NCBI RefSeq assembly: GCF_016865525.2 | Contig: NZ_CP075169.1 | Location: forward strand, 5,394,337 to 5,458,336 | Source: Sodalis ligni | GTDB lineage: Bacteria; Pseudomonadota; Gammaproteobacteria; Enterobacterales; Enterobacteriaceae | DNA: 64,000 bases | Reading direction: 5' to 3' | In this document: piece by piece, positions 8,669-17,345 of the stretch | How positions within the stretch are numbered: the first letter of the stretch is position 1 | How the letters are laid out: every line of letters begins with the position of its first letter | Made by a program: the position numbers and the translations under genes | The notes under the pieces: model-generated | The model's input: the letters and a program-made list of their open reading frames with translations, nothing else | Databases searched by the model: none | Told to the model about the DNA's origin: nothing

Positions 8669-9754
8669 TCAGTTAAAAGTTACCGTCTCAATCCAGTTCG
8701 GCCCTTTACCCACCGGATAGTGTCCGATGGCGGTAAGATTTCCGGTGGATTTATCGATACCATAGACGCTCATTTGCGTGGAAAGCTGTCCCACCGCCAG
8801 CAGATAACGCCCGGAGGAGTCAATGGCGAATCCCCGCGGCTGTTTCTCGGTAGGCCAGGTGCCGGTGCGCGTGAGCTTGCCGCTGGCATGGTCCACCTGA
8901 AACTGCGCCAGGGTGCTGGAGGTGCGCTCCGAGGCAAACAGGTAGCGTCCGTCGGGAGTGAGATGCACATCGGCGCCCCAAGGTTTGGCGCCGTTGAAAT
9001 CCGCCGGCACGATGGGCACGGTTTGCACCGGTTTAACGGTATCGTGTTGCCGGTTCAAGGCCAGTACATGCAGTTTCCCGTCGAGTTCGTCAATCAGGTA
9101 GACAAACCGATGGTCGGGGGAGAACACAAAATGCCGGGGGCCGGATTTTTCCGGCAGCTTGAACGCCGGGGACTTGTCCTGCGTCAAACGGCCGTTTTTC
9201 GCATCAAATTTCAGCCGCAGCCAGGCATCGGATCCGAGAACCGAGGCAAATACATAGCGATTATCCGGTGCGTTTCTTATGGCATGGGCCATGGGACCGG
9301 TGGGTATGACTTGCTGTACGTTCCCCACCAGGCCATCCGCTCCGATAGGGTTCACCGCCAAAAGATTGCCGCCATAGGATGCGGAAAACAGGTAGCGCCC
9401 GGTGGCATCCGTGGAGATATACGCCATGCTCTCCGCCAGCGGTGAGGCTTTGACCTGCGTCAGGTGCCCGTCGGCGGGATCGATGCTGAAGCTCAGCACC
9501 TGATAGGGCTTGGAGCGCAGCGCGGCGTAGAGATGGTGTTTATCCGGCGATACCGCCATGGGCATCACGGTTCCCCCCGCCGGCTGAGTGGCCGCTTTTG
9601 TCAGTAAACCGCTGTTTTCATCGAGCCGATAGACCGAAATATCGCCGCTGTCGGCATTGGATATATAGGCGAATGTCGCCGCCCGCGCCGTACCGCCCAA
9701 GGCCGCTAAAACAATCAGGCCGATACGGCCGTAAAGAGATAAAGCGTTTCGCAT
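8669..9754 (-). CDS. Exported beta-propeller protein of the lactonase / 6-phosphogluconolactonase-like family
   Basis: A 361-residue protein when started at the ATG at 9752-9754. This start exposes a signal peptide (MRNALSLYGRIGLIVLAALGG, cleavage near ARA-AT) that the longer upstream start would bury. The mature part has about seven repeats of the YVSNADSG / FSPDHRFVY / SPDKHHLYA / DATGRYLF kind, the hallmark of YbhE-type seven-bladed propellers. Family members hydrolyse lactones or serve as scaffolds. The export signal argues against the cytosolic pentose-phosphate enzyme, so the true substrate is open. Monocistronic on the minus strand. Confidence 0.82.
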   Translation of the reverse strand: MRNALSLYGRIGLIVLAALGGTARAATFAYISNADSGDISVYRLDENSGLLTKAATQPAGGTVMPMAVSPDKHHLYAALRSKPYQVLSFSIDPADGHLTQVKASPLAESMAYISTDATGRYLFSASYGGNLLAVNPIGADGLVGNVQQVIPTGPMAHAIRNAPDNRYVFASVLGSDAWLRLKFDAKNGRLTQDKSPAFKLPEKSGPRHFVFSPDHRFVYLIDELDGKLHVLALNRQHDTVKPVQTVPIVPADFNGAKPWGADVHLTPDGRYLFASERTSSTLAQFQVDHASGKLTRTGTWPTEKQPRGFAIDSSGRYLLAVGQLSTQMSVYGIDKSTGNLTAIGHYPVGKGPNWIETVTFN

Positions 9755-10042
9755 TTTTTGGTCTTCCCCGACGGTGAGCGTTATAAGGCGAATAGAAAGA
9801 CATGCCGGAATCCGTGCATTCAAATCCATTGATAATCATAAAAAAGCGTGAAATGACGTTTAAGCACACATCAGGCAGCAGTATAAGAAACGGCAATGGC
9901 GGCGGCAGCGGTCAAAAGCACAGAATTATATTCACTGCCCGCGGTATTTTTGGGCGGGTGTATAGACCGGTGCGAATTGAATCACAAAAAAATCATGTGG
10001 CGGCTTACCGCCCGGATTTGGGCGGGTTAAATGCGGAGTTTG
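9755..10042. other. Intergenic region
   Basis: 288 bp between the propeller gene and the DedA gene, both on the minus strand. It must hold the propeller promoter. I see no RNA gene or repeat here. Confidence 0.4.
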
Positions 10043-10612
10043 CTATGACCTGCGATGTTTCAGAAAGTAGCGAATGGTTCTGGGAAGCAGCCAGACCACC
10101 ACCACCACCGCCAGCAGGAAAAAGGCGTATTTCAGGTGATGATGGACTTTTGCCAGCCACGGCGCGACCATCTGGCCCCCCAGATAACCCAGGGTGACGA
10201 AAATAAGCGCCCACAGCACGGCGCCGATGACATTAAAAATAATGAACTTGACGGGCGAGAGCCGGCTGGCGCCGATCATCATCGGCCCCACCAGGCGAAA
10301 GCCATACATAAACCGAACAGCCATCACAAAAAATAACGGATGGCGCAGAATCATTTTATTGGCGCGCCGGATATTGGGCTGGGCTTTCTTGAAACGCCTT
10401 AATAATTTGGCGCCGTACCGGCGACCGAGAAAATAGAGCAGCATATCCCCGGTAGTGCCGCCGAGGGCGGCCACCGCCACGACATAGCCGTAGTTCAGCA
10501 GGCCATCGTGGGCCAGCAGGCCACCGAGCAGCGTGACCGTTTCTCCCTCGGCCAGGCAGCCGACGAATAGCGCCCAGTAACCATAGAGCATGATGAAATG
10601 AGTGAAATGCAA
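10043..10612 (-). CDS. yohD: DedA-family inner-membrane protein (YohD-like)
   Basis: A 189-residue membrane protein that aligns along its length with E. coli YohD (192 residues). Conserved DedA features are the SLAEGETVTLLGG-like motif near residue 20 (here CLAEGETVTLLGG), ALGGTTGDMLLYFLGRRYG and the RFMYGFRLVGPMMIGAS motif, followed by two C-terminal helices. DedA proteins are thought to move lipid carriers such as undecaprenyl phosphate or phospholipids across the inner membrane, coupled to the proton gradient. The exact substrate of YohD is not established. It is divergent from yajD. Confidence 0.9.
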   Translation of the reverse strand: MHFTHFIMLYGYWALFVGCLAEGETVTLLGGLLAHDGLLNYGYVVAVAALGGTTGDMLLYFLGRRYGAKLLRRFKKAQPNIRRANKMILRHPLFFVMAVRFMYGFRLVGPMMIGASRLSPVKFIIFNVIGAVLWALIFVTLGYLGGQMVAPWLAKVHHHLKYAFFLLAVVVVVWLLPRTIRYFLKHRRS

Positions 10613-10707
10613 GGTATTCAGTTTCCTGTAAATCCGCGACTGCCAGCCGGCGTTTCCGCCGGAAGAGAGATGCTATTACAACATGTACCCGACATACTTC
10701 AGCACGG

Positions 10708-10738
10708 GCTAAAACATGGTAATTAGCCCTGTTTTAGC
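10708..10738. promoter_or_regulatory. Nested inverted repeats in the yohD-yajD spacer
   Basis: GCTAAAACA (10708-10716) is an exact inverted match to TGTTTTAGC (10730-10738). Inside it, GGGCTAA and TTAGCCC form a second 7-bp inverted repeat. A related GGGCTAAGAACA follows at 10767-10778, just before yajD. This could be an operator cluster or a small structured leader; no binding protein is known to me. Confidence 0.4.
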
Positions 10739-10786
10739 GTTAGTATAACCCTATATCCTTTGCACTGGGCTAAGAACAGGTTCCCT

Positions 10787-11137
10787 ATGGCATACATTCC
10801 GAAAAATTACGCGCGGCTCGAGACCGACTACCGTGAAAAGGCGCTGAAGCTTTTTCCCTGGGTCTGCGGACGCTGTTCCCGAGAGTTTGTCTATTCCAAT
10901 CTGCGGGAGCTCACCGTGCATCACATCGATCACGATCACAGCAACAATCCGGCGGACGGGAGTAATTGGGAACTGTTATGTCTCTATTGCCATGACCATG
11001 AGCATTCGAAATACACCGAGGCGGATCAGTACGGCTCCACGGTGGTGGCGGGAGAGGATGCGCAAAAGGATATAGGGGTGGCCACCCATAACCCTTTTGC
11101 TGATTTGAAAGTGATGCTGAACAAGAAAAACCGCTAG
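10787..11137 (+). CDS. yajD: HNH-nuclease-family protein YajD
   Basis: A 116-residue protein nearly identical in pattern to E. coli YajD (115 residues). It begins MAYIPKNYARLE; the in-frame start at 10760 would add nine residues absent from the family, so 10787 is chosen. The HNH core is visible: CGRC zinc knuckle, TVHHIDHDHSNNP (catalytic His), and LLCLYCHDHEHSK with the second CxxC-like pair. HNH proteins cleave nucleic acids, but the biological role of YajD is not known. Its stop abuts the end of the convergent GntR gene by one base. Confidence 0.94.
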   Translation: MAYIPKNYARLETDYREKALKLFPWVCGRCSREFVYSNLRELTVHHIDHDHSNNPADGSNWELLCLYCHDHEHSKYTEADQYGSTVVAGEDAQKDIGVATHNPFADLKVMLNKKNR

Positions 11138-11824
11138 CTACTTGTCTTCAAACCAGTCGCTGTTTTGCTGGGCGATAGGCGTGATGGTATAGATAAGCTC
11201 CTGCAAATGCTCGCGGATGGCCCGTTCCGCCGCATCGGGATCCTGATCCCTGATGGCGTTGAATATCTGATAATGCTGGGTTATCAGGCTCTGCGGCGGC
11301 GAGACCTCGCCGAGGCTGAGAAAACGCACCCGGTCCATGGTGGCCTTGATGGATTCGATGATATCCCAGGCCAGGGCGCAATCGGCTATTTCCGTCAGCA
11401 GCTGATGGAAATCGTCGTCCAGGTTGAAAAATTCCCCTATCTGCCGGTTCTGCGCCGCCAGCTCCTGGCGATGCAGGTTATGCTCCAGCAGCATAACCTG
11501 TTCGTCCGTGCGTTCCGACGCGGCGCGGCGCACGATGCTGCACTCCAGCGCCTGGCGGATGAAACGGGCGTCCGCCACCCGCTTCGCCGAGATTCGCATG
11601 ACAAAGGTGCCGCGCTGCGGCAGGATTTGCACCAGGCCGGCTTCCGCCAACTTGATAAAGGCTTCCCGCACGGGTTGGCGGGATACTTCAAAACGGGTCG
11701 CCGTCTCTTTTTCAGACAACAGCTTGCCGGGAGGAATAACGCACTCGACGATATCCTTGCGCAGCAGCCGGTAAATTTGCTGATTAACCGGCTCGTTATT
11801 ATTAAATGAAAATAATGTATCCAT
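11138..11824 (-). CDS. rspR: GntR-family (FadR/VanR subgroup) regulator, RspR-like
   Basis: A 228-residue regulator close in sequence to E. coli RspR (YdfH): shared stretches include PVNQQIYRLLR, SEKE, VSRQPVREAFIKLAE and the C-terminal QNSDWF. The N-terminal winged helix-turn-helix (about 10-78) is followed by the all-helical FCD ligand domain (about 90-215) with metal-binding His/Asp residues in LDDDFHQLL. It is the last gene of the ydfI-uxaC module and has its own extended -10 promoter within a palindrome (11865-11875). It probably controls hexuronate or mannonate oxidation. The E. coli protein regulates rspAB. Confidence 0.88.
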   Translation of the reverse strand: MDTLFSFNNNEPVNQQIYRLLRKDIVECVIPPGKLLSEKETATRFEVSRQPVREAFIKLAEAGLVQILPQRGTFVMRISAKRVADARFIRQALECSIVRRAASERTDEQVMLLEHNLHRQELAAQNRQIGEFFNLDDDFHQLLTEIADCALAWDIIESIKATMDRVRFLSLGEVSPPQSLITQHYQIFNAIRDQDPDAAERAIREHLQELIYTITPIAQQNSDWFEDK

Positions 11825-11864
11825 GCGAGTGCATTTTTCCCCTGCTAAACCCGATATCGTTACC

Positions 11865-11875
11865 GTATATTATAC
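11865..11875 (-). promoter_or_regulatory. Promoter/operator of the rspR-like gene
   Basis: On the minus strand TGGTATAAT (extended -10) lies about 45 bases upstream of the start. It overlaps the near-perfect palindrome GTATA-A-TATAC, the size and style of a GntR-family half-site pair. Autoregulation is therefore likely. Confidence 0.5.
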
Positions 11876-11896
11876 CAAATCCATCGGGCCGATTTG

Positions 11897-13300
11897 CTAG
11901 AATTGGAAATAATCCCGAGCATTGTTATAACAAACATTTTCCGTAAGTCGTTTGAGCAATTTCATATCGTTGGGAATTTCTCCCTGGGTAACCCAAAGGC
12001 CGACCAAATTGCAAAAAATCCGCCGGAAATAATCGTGGCGGGGATAAGAAACAAAGCTCCGTGAATCCGTCAGCATGCCGACGAAATTCATCAGCAACCC
12101 CTGATCCGCCAAGGTGGTCAATTGCCTGACCATGCCCCGGCGGGTATCATTAAACCACCAGCCGGATCCAAATTGCATGGGAGATTTCACCGCCCCGGGC
12201 CGCTGGAAATTAGCCAGTGCTGAGGCAACCACGTCGTTTTGCGCCGGATCCAGATTATAAAGAATGGTTTTCGGCAAACTTTCCCGCTGATCCATGGCAT
12301 CCAGCAGAGCGTTAAGCTGCTGTGCTATATCCGACTGCGAACAAAGTGAATCACATCCTATATTGGCCCCCAGCTCGTTAAAGCGACGGGTATTATTATT
12401 ACGCAGCGCGCCGAAATGAATTTGCATGGCCCAGCGGCGCCGGGCATAAGCCCCGGCCAAAGCCAGCAGTACCGCGGATTGAAAGCGTATTTTCTCGTCC
12501 GGCGCCAAGGTCAGGCCCCGGCATTTTTTCGCCAGCAGTGCGTCCAGGGTCTTTTCATCGGCAGGCAGATAGTTCACCTCCGTCAGCCCGTGATCCGCCA
12601 GGCGGCCGCCGTGCTGATGGAAATACTCCACCCGGTTTTCCAGCGCGGCGGCGAAATCGCCGAACCGGGTAATCTTTTTACCGGTCAGTTGTGCCATCAC
12701 CGAAACGAAGTGGATAAAGGCTTCTCCTTCGGCATCCAGGGCAGCATCGGGCCGGAAGGTGGGCAGGACTTTGCAGGGGAACGCCTCATCGGCCCGAATG
12801 GCGTCATGGTATTCCAGCGTATCCGTGGGTGAATCCGTGGTGCAGATTACCGCGACGTTGGATTGGGTAATAAGGCCCTTGGGAGAAAATTCCGGACGTT
12901 GCAATAACCGATTGCACTGGTCCCATATACGCCGCCAATTATCGCCATTCAGGGTTTCGGTAATGCCGAAATAAAACTTCAGTTCCAGATGCGTCCAATG
13001 ATAAAGCGGGTTGCCGATACAGGAATCCAATGTCTCCGCCCAGGCCTGGAATTTCTCCACCGCCGGCGCGCTGCCGGTTATTTTCCCTTCTGGTACGCCA
13101 TTGGCCCGCATGGCCCGCCATTTGTAATGATCTCCCTCCAGCCATAAATCCGTAATGGTATCGAAAGGTTTATTTTCGGCAATCGCCCGCGGATCCAGAT
13201 GGCAGTGATAGTCGATAATAGGCTGGTGGGCGGCGAACTGATGGTAGATCTCCCGCGCGGCCTCGTTGGTTAACATGAAATCTTTACCAATGAATTCCAT
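11897..13300 (-). CDS. uxaC: Uronate (glucuronate/galacturonate) isomerase
   Basis: A 467-residue enzyme of the amidohydrolase fold, the same length class as E. coli UxaC (470). It converts D-glucuronate to D-fructuronate and D-galacturonate to D-tagaturonate. The metal site IIDYHCHLDP, GDHYKWRAMRANGV, GNPLYHWTHLELK, QIHFGALRNNNTRRF, FGSGWWFND and GMLTDSRSF are all present. It is encoded between the ydfI-type oxidoreductase, which could act on its product, and the regulator. A 10-bp stem-loop separates it from ydfI. No frameshift or missing motif is seen. Confidence 0.96.
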   Translation of the reverse strand: MEFIGKDFMLTNEAAREIYHQFAAHQPIIDYHCHLDPRAIAENKPFDTITDLWLEGDHYKWRAMRANGVPEGKITGSAPAVEKFQAWAETLDSCIGNPLYHWTHLELKFYFGITETLNGDNWRRIWDQCNRLLQRPEFSPKGLITQSNVAVICTTDSPTDTLEYHDAIRADEAFPCKVLPTFRPDAALDAEGEAFIHFVSVMAQLTGKKITRFGDFAAALENRVEYFHQHGGRLADHGLTEVNYLPADEKTLDALLAKKCRGLTLAPDEKIRFQSAVLLALAGAYARRRWAMQIHFGALRNNNTRRFNELGANIGCDSLCSQSDIAQQLNALLDAMDQRESLPKTILYNLDPAQNDVVASALANFQRPGAVKSPMQFGSGWWFNDTRRGMVRQLTTLADQGLLMNFVGMLTDSRSFVSYPRHDYFRRIFCNLVGLWVTQGEIPNDMKLLKRLTENVCYNNARDYFQF

Positions 13301-13344
13301 AACGCCTTCTCATGAAAGGAGTGAAGTAGCTGTCTGATAGGAGC

Positions 13345-13380
13345 GACCCGACAAATAGGCCTTCGCCGTATTGTCGGGTC
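13345..13380 (-). terminator. Strong stem-loop between ydfI and uxaC
   Basis: GACCCGACAA (13345-13354) pairs perfectly with TTGTCGGGTC (13371-13380) around a 16-nt loop. No T-tract follows on either strand, so it is more likely an mRNA processing or stability element, or a weak attenuator, than a classical terminator. It would set the relative output of ydfI and uxaC. Confidence 0.45.
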
Positions 13381-13400
13381 ATTGGTGGCGCACGGGCGGA

Positions 13401-14894
13401 TTAAATGTCCGCAACCTTGCTTACCGCCTGTTTTGCGCCATGGTTTTTCAAGAGCGCATAGGCATCGCAAATGCTTTTGACGAAGAGATCGTTGGCCGGC
13501 AGCTCGTCGCCGAACACGCTGGATAAGGAGAGCAGCGCCTTGACCCGTTCATTTCCGTCGGCGGAAGACTTCACCAACCGGGCCAGCTTGTCCTTCAAGG
13601 GATCGCTGATATCGATGGCGTTGCCCTGATCGTCCACGCCGCCTACATAACGCATCCACCCCGCGACGCCCAGCGCCAGCAGCGGAAACGGCGTACCGCG
13701 TTCCAGGTGAACGCGGATGGAATCCAGCATACGCTGCGGCAGCTTCAGGGTGCCGTCCATGGCGATTTGCCAGGTGCGGTGCTTCAGCCCGGTATTACGA
13801 TAGCGGGCCAGCAGCGACTCGGCGTACGCGTTTAAATCAACCCCTTCGGTATGCAGGGTCGGCGCCTGCTCGTTAAGCATCAGCTGACGCGCGGCGCGAG
13901 CATAATGCTCATCTTCCATGCACTCATCGATGTATTGATAACCCGCCAGATAACCTAAATAGGCCAGGAAGGAGTGGCTGCCGTTGAGCATCCGGAGCTT
14001 CATTTCTTCATAGGGCAGCACGTCGGCCACCAGCTCCGCGCCGGCTTTTTCCCATTCCGGCCGGCCGGCGACAAAATTATCCTCGATAACCCATTGCCTG
14101 AAGGGTTCGCAGGCGATCCCCGCCGCATCCGTCATGCCGCCCAGCAGATCGGTAATTTTTCCCTGACTGGCAGGGGTCATGGCCGGCACGATCCGGTCCA
14201 CCATGGTACAAGGGAAACTGACATGCTGTTCAATCCACGCCGCTAGCTCGGCATCGCCGGCTTTTGCCAGCGCCAGCACGACATTGCGGGTCACATGGCC
14301 GTTATTGGGCATATTGTCGCAGGACATCACGGAAAACGGCGGCAATCCCTTTTCCCGGCGAATGCGCAGCGCTTCGATAATCACCCCCGGCGCCGATTGC
14401 GGCTGCCGCGGATGGCTGATGTCATGCTGTATCAGCGGGTTTTCTTTGTCGATGGAGGCGGTGGAGGGCAGATAGCAGTAGCCTTTTTCGGTCACGGTCA
14501 ATGAAACGATGGCGATTTCCGGCTGCGCCATGGCTTCCAGTACCCGATCGATGCCGTCCACGGCGCCGTGCAGCGCCTGGCGTACCACGCCCACCACCCG
14601 GCCGTTCCAATGATCGCCATTCATTTCGCAGACGGAATACAGCAAATCCTGCTGTTTGATCGCCGCTACCTGCTGCTCACCGCCGATAAGATTAACCTCG
14701 CAGTAACCCCAATCGCTGCCGTGCCCGGATGCCAGCAAATCGGCGAATACCGCCTGATGGGCCCGGTGAAAGGCGCCGAATCCCAGGTGAAGGATACGGA
14801 TTTTCAGCTTGTCGCGATCGTAGGACGGCGTGGTGACCCGGCCGGCCAGATGTTTTAACGTATTGGTTGTCAGTTGCACTTTTTTATCCTGCAT
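13401..14894 (-). CDS. ydfI: Mannitol dehydrogenase-family oxidoreductase (YdfI-like, fructuronate/mannonate reductase type)
   Basis: A 497-residue enzyme matching E. coli YdfI (486) through most of its length. It has the nucleotide-binding [34 protein letters not shown], the catalytic Lys region [13 protein letters not shown] and [14 protein letters not shown]. The family interconverts D-fructuronate and D-mannonate, or similar polyols, with NAD(H). I place the start at 14894 (MQDKKVQL); 14918 is possible and neither has a strong ribosome-binding site. Together with uxaC and an RspR-type regulator it forms a small hexuronate module. Confidence 0.9.
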   Translation of the reverse strand: MQDKKVQLTTNTLKHLAGRVTTPSYDRDKLKIRILHLGFGAFHRAHQAVFADLLASGHGSDWGYCEVNLIGGEQQVAAIKQQDLLYSVCEMNGDHWNGRVVGVVRQALHGAVDGIDRVLEAMAQPEIAIVSLTVTEKGYCYLPSTASIDKENPLIQHDISHPRQPQSAPGVIIEALRIRREKGLPPFSVMSCDNMPNNGHVTRNVVLALAKAGDAELAAWIEQHVSFPCTMVDRIVPAMTPASQGKITDLLGGMTDAAGIACEPFRQWVIEDNFVAGRPEWEKAGAELVADVLPYEEMKLRMLNGSHSFLAYLGYLAGYQYIDECMEDEHYARAARQLMLNEQAPTLHTEGVDLNAYAESLLARYRNTGLKHRTWQIAMDGTLKLPQRMLDSIRVHLERGTPFPLLALGVAGWMRYVGGVDDQGNAIDISDPLKDKLARLVKSSADGNERVKALLSLSSVFGDELPANDLFVKSICDAYALLKNHGAKQAVSKVADI

Positions 14895-15259
14895 AGTCAG
14901 GTTAATTACCCATTTCACAGAGAACCGTCATCGATATCACGGACGCCCATTCATGTCTACTACCATACAAGTATCGATGCTAGTATTTTTTGAGGCAAGT
15001 CACAGTTTTCGCTAAACCAGCGATATTTACCGAGGTGAGAATATCATGCGCGGCATGACCGGCGCACCCGGCGAGATGTCAGATGAAAGTATATACCCTA
15101 AATAATTCGAGTTGCAGGAAGGTGGCGACGCACCAGCAACACGGGTATAGCCTACCGCGGCCGATAACTAGCGATTAGCTGATTGGCGGGATTTCGGGGG
15201 GTATTTGAGCGCGGAAATAGTCCGATGCCAAGGCTGCCGCCGGCACCGGTGTGCGGTAA
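14895..15259. other. Intergenic region at the right end of the T3SS-independent DNA
   Basis: 365 bp. It holds the ydfI promoter (AT-rich, with a CATACAAGTATCGATG segment near 14966) and, further right, a truncated copy of a dispersed palindromic repeat (15092-15149). The stretch 15150-15259 is the downstream region of the lipoprotein gene. No tRNA or integrase is seen at this junction with the T3SS cluster. Confidence 0.5.
15092..15149. repeat. Short derivative of a dispersed palindromic repeat
   Basis: This 58-bp element begins TATACCCTAAATAATTC and ends GGGTATA, so its ends are inverted repeats. The first about 45 bases match the end of the full-length copy at 18480-18606, while the middle is missing. 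It looks like an internally deleted, non-autonomous repeat of the kind scattered through Yersinia/Serratia/Photorhabdus-type genomes. Confidence 0.7.
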
Positions 15260-15826
15260 TTACCGGATATTCAAGACATCGGTGGCACAGTGCATATAGC
15301 CGTTCAACGCACTGTTCCATAACGTTATGTCCCCTGCGCCGGCATTCTCCCGGCCGGTCAGAACATAGGCGGGCGCATAGATCGGCTTGCCGATATCCTG
15401 AACCTGACGGCACAGTGCGGCCAATTGCTGTTTATTGCTAAAGCGCGCATTGATCGCCCGCCAAAAGGCCTGCCGCTGATCGTTATTAATGGATTTCAAC
15501 GCTTCTCCCAGCATCGAGGAGTGCGCCTGCCTGGCCTGGTCCGTATCAACACGCAGTGCGTCGAAATAGGAATAAGTCCCCGCCAGGGCAAAGAGCAGCG
15601 CCCCATCATTCAGGTTATTGGCTTTAATGCAACTTACCATGCCCTGATACAGCACCGGCGGCGTCAGGGTATTGTTCAAGGAGGCGTGCGGCAGGCACCC
15701 CGGATTGGCGACCTGGGTTAAATACTTGCCGCCGGGGTTGTCCTTTTTAGTGGACTTCATGGGCGAGGAAGTACAACCGGTCAGGATCATCACCACCGCT
15801 ATTGTCGCCAGGGCGCGGGAGTTCAT
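15260..15826 (-). CDS. Lipoprotein at the end of the prg-org operon, unknown function
   Basis: A 188-residue protein with a lipoprotein signal peptide (MNSRALATIAVVMILTGC, lipobox LTGC). The mature part has four cysteines (for instance NPGCLP, SCIKANN, LCRQ, HCATD) that could form disulfides in the periplasm. I do not recognise the family. It is the last gene of the T3SS cluster, 37 bp after the small ORF at 15864. SPI-1 normally has the pilotin lipoprotein InvH, which is otherwise missing here, so a pilotin or secretin-assembly role is a reasonable guess, but there is no clear sequence similarity to InvH. Confidence 0.75.
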   Translation of the reverse strand: MNSRALATIAVVMILTGCTSSPMKSTKKDNPGGKYLTQVANPGCLPHASLNNTLTPPVLYQGMVSCIKANNLNDGALLFALAGTYSYFDALRVDTDQARQAHSSMLGEALKSINNDQRQAFWRAINARFSNKQQLAALCRQVQDIGKPIYAPAYVLTGRENAGAGDITLWNSALNGYMHCATDVLNIR

Positions 15827-15863
15827 TGCTTGCCCTCCTGTTTGATCTGTGCCTGAATCATAT

Positions 15864-16115
15864 TCATTCGTCTTTCCATGCCTCCCACCAATCTTGTGGT
15901 TTATTGGCCACCATATTCATGGTGAAAAAGTCTAACGATAATATTCTGCATACTTCGGCATTATCCGGTACTTCAGCCCCCCCTTCCGTGGCCGGTATCC
16001 CGGCTTTGGCTTTTTGTATTGCGGCCTGAACGCGCTCTTCGATGCTGGTCGGCTTTGACGCATTTACCGCCGAATTTCGTGGTTGATTTCCCACCGGTTG
16101 AATCGATATCGACAT
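15864..16115 (-). CDS. Small T3SS-cluster protein in the orgC position
   Basis: An 83-residue protein with no signal peptide or membrane segment. It has a basic, Ser/Asn-rich N-terminus (MSISIQPVGNQPRNSA), a helical centre (SIEERVQAAIQKAKAG) and a Trp-rich acidic end (DWWEAWKDE). Its start shares bases with the orgB stop, so it is translationally coupled to the export-platform genes. In SPI-1 the gene after orgB is orgC, a needle-assembly accessory. I cannot show homology, only position. A regulator or secreted early substrate is possible. Confidence 0.7.
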   Translation of the reverse strand: MSISIQPVGNQPRNSAVNASKPTSIEERVQAAIQKAKAGIPATEGGAEVPDNAEVCRILSLDFFTMNMVANKPQDWWEAWKDE

Positions 16116-16813
16116 CAGTTGTCTTCCTCTTTGTCCAGATTATCTCCGGACGAAAATTGTAAAAAAATCTCATTAAGTCTTTCCAGCGCCGCTTCGCTAA
16201 GGGTCCGGCACTGCTCCGGCAAGGTATCCGCCGAAAAGAGGCGCTGCATCCCCGCGGCCATGAATGCATCGGCGTCGAATTCAGCCAATTGATCGCCGTA
16301 TTTCATCACAAACCGTCTGTCGTCGTGGTAGGTCAGGGTGAATTTACCCGGCCACACCGACTCCACCTTGTGCTTAAAAGCGGCATGGGATTTACGGGCC
16401 GCCTCCGGTAGCAACAGATCCAGAACGGCAGGGGACGCCGTATCGGGTAATGCCGCCAGCCACTCGTCAACCAGTTCCAGAAGCATGCCCGGATGGTTCA
16501 ACGCGGATGACAACAGCTGCCGCGCGTGTCCGTTGATACGCTTTTGCAAATCCGCGGCCAGTTGCCGCTCCTGCGCCAGAAAGCCGGCAACGATCGCCGC
16601 CGACGCCAGGATACCTTCCTGATAACCCTCGCTGACGGCCTGGGCACGGATAGCCTGGGCTTCCTCTTGGGCCTGTTTCACCAACCTGGCGGCCTGGCGG
16701 CGGGCATCACTTAATAAATCCAGGCATTGGCGCTGACGCTTGAGCTGCGCGCGGGTAATCAAAACGCCGCCTGAACTCGGCGGCATCCGGCGTATCGGGA
16801 TCTCTCTTGGCAT
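16115..16813 (-). CDS. orgB: T3SS sorting-platform protein OrgB (SctL, ATPase regulator)
   Basis: A 232-residue protein starting MPREIPI, which lines up with the N-terminus of Salmonella OrgB; a TTG at 16825 is rejected. A long basic coiled coil (about 30-110, QEEAQAIRAQAVSEGYQEG) is followed by the FliH/HrpE-type C-terminal domain, with WPGKFTLTYHDDRRFVMKYGDQLAEF closely matching OrgB when split over about 150-180. It forms the spokes that hold the InvC ATPase under the export gate together with OrgA and SpaO. Its start overlaps orgA. Confidence 0.9.
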   Translation of the reverse strand: MPREIPIRRMPPSSGGVLITRAQLKRQRQCLDLLSDARRQAARLVKQAQEEAQAIRAQAVSEGYQEGILASAAIVAGFLAQERQLAADLQKRINGHARQLLSSALNHPGMLLELVDEWLAALPDTASPAVLDLLLPEAARKSHAAFKHKVESVWPGKFTLTYHDDRRFVMKYGDQLAEFDADAFMAAGMQRLFSADTLPEQCRTLSEAALERLNEIFLQFSSGDNLDKEEDN

Positions 16814-17345
16814 GTTGAAAGGCAAGCTTAATCAATAACGGATTGGGCGATATCTGCCGCGAAGCATCATCGTCCCGATCCATATGGGGTGGAAACAACA
16901 GGGAAATACGCTGCCGGAGAGCCTCCGGCAACCGCTGCCCGCAGGCGGCGAGTTCGTCTTTTCCCCAGGCTATCAAGGTAAGCGGTTCCCATGGAAATAA
17001 CGTCAAGGGGGCGGCTGAATCAACGATATCCAATTGGGCAAAGCGACGTACCCAGGCCGGCAGGGACATTATCCGGCCTTGGCGCGTCAGCGCCGCCCGG
17101 TGGCGCTGGCAGGCTATCAACAGCGCGACCTGGGGCAAATCATCCCATTGGTGGATGAAATGCTCGGCGAGGCCGGTTTCCGGTAACGCCGGACGCTCGG
17201 TGGACCAGCCATGGGCCCGGATAATCATATCGTTGATAATCGAGCGCTGAGGGATACCGTCAAATCCTCTTTTAAGGGTCAAACGCTGCGGATGCATCCA
17301 GGACAGCGGGTTGAAGAGTATCGTATCAAGCGGCGTTATTTTCAT
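16707..17345 (-). CDS. orgA: T3SS sorting-platform protein OrgA (SctK)
   Basis: A 212-residue protein in the orgA position, slightly longer than Salmonella OrgA (199). It begins with [17 protein letters not shown], typical of the MxiK/OrgA family, and contains [15 protein letters not shown]. This cytoplasmic adaptor links the PrgH ring to SpaO pods and OrgB. The start overlaps the end of prgK by 20 bp, and the gene overlaps orgB by about 107 bp, an unusually long overlap that implies tight translational coupling. Confidence 0.88.
   Translation of the reverse strand: MKITPLDTILFNPLSWMHPQRLTLKRGFDGIPQRSIINDMIIRAHGWSTERPALPETGLAEHFIHQWDDLPQVALLIACQRHRAALTRQGRIMSLPAWVRRFAQLDIVDSAAPLTLFPWEPLTLIAWGKDELAACGQRLPEALRQRISLLFPPHMDRDDDASRQISPNPLLIKLAFQHAKRDPDTPDAAEFRRRFDYPRAAQASAPMPGFIK

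Noticed and set aside
8663..9445. Plus-strand open frame of 260 codons
   Set aside because: Antisense to the beta-propeller gene; no family features.
9825..9845. Fur-box-like GATAATCAT sequence
   Set aside because: Only half of the 19-bp consensus is present.
15150..15259. tRNA or attachment site at the T3SS edge
   Set aside because: No cloverleaf or direct repeat could be seen.
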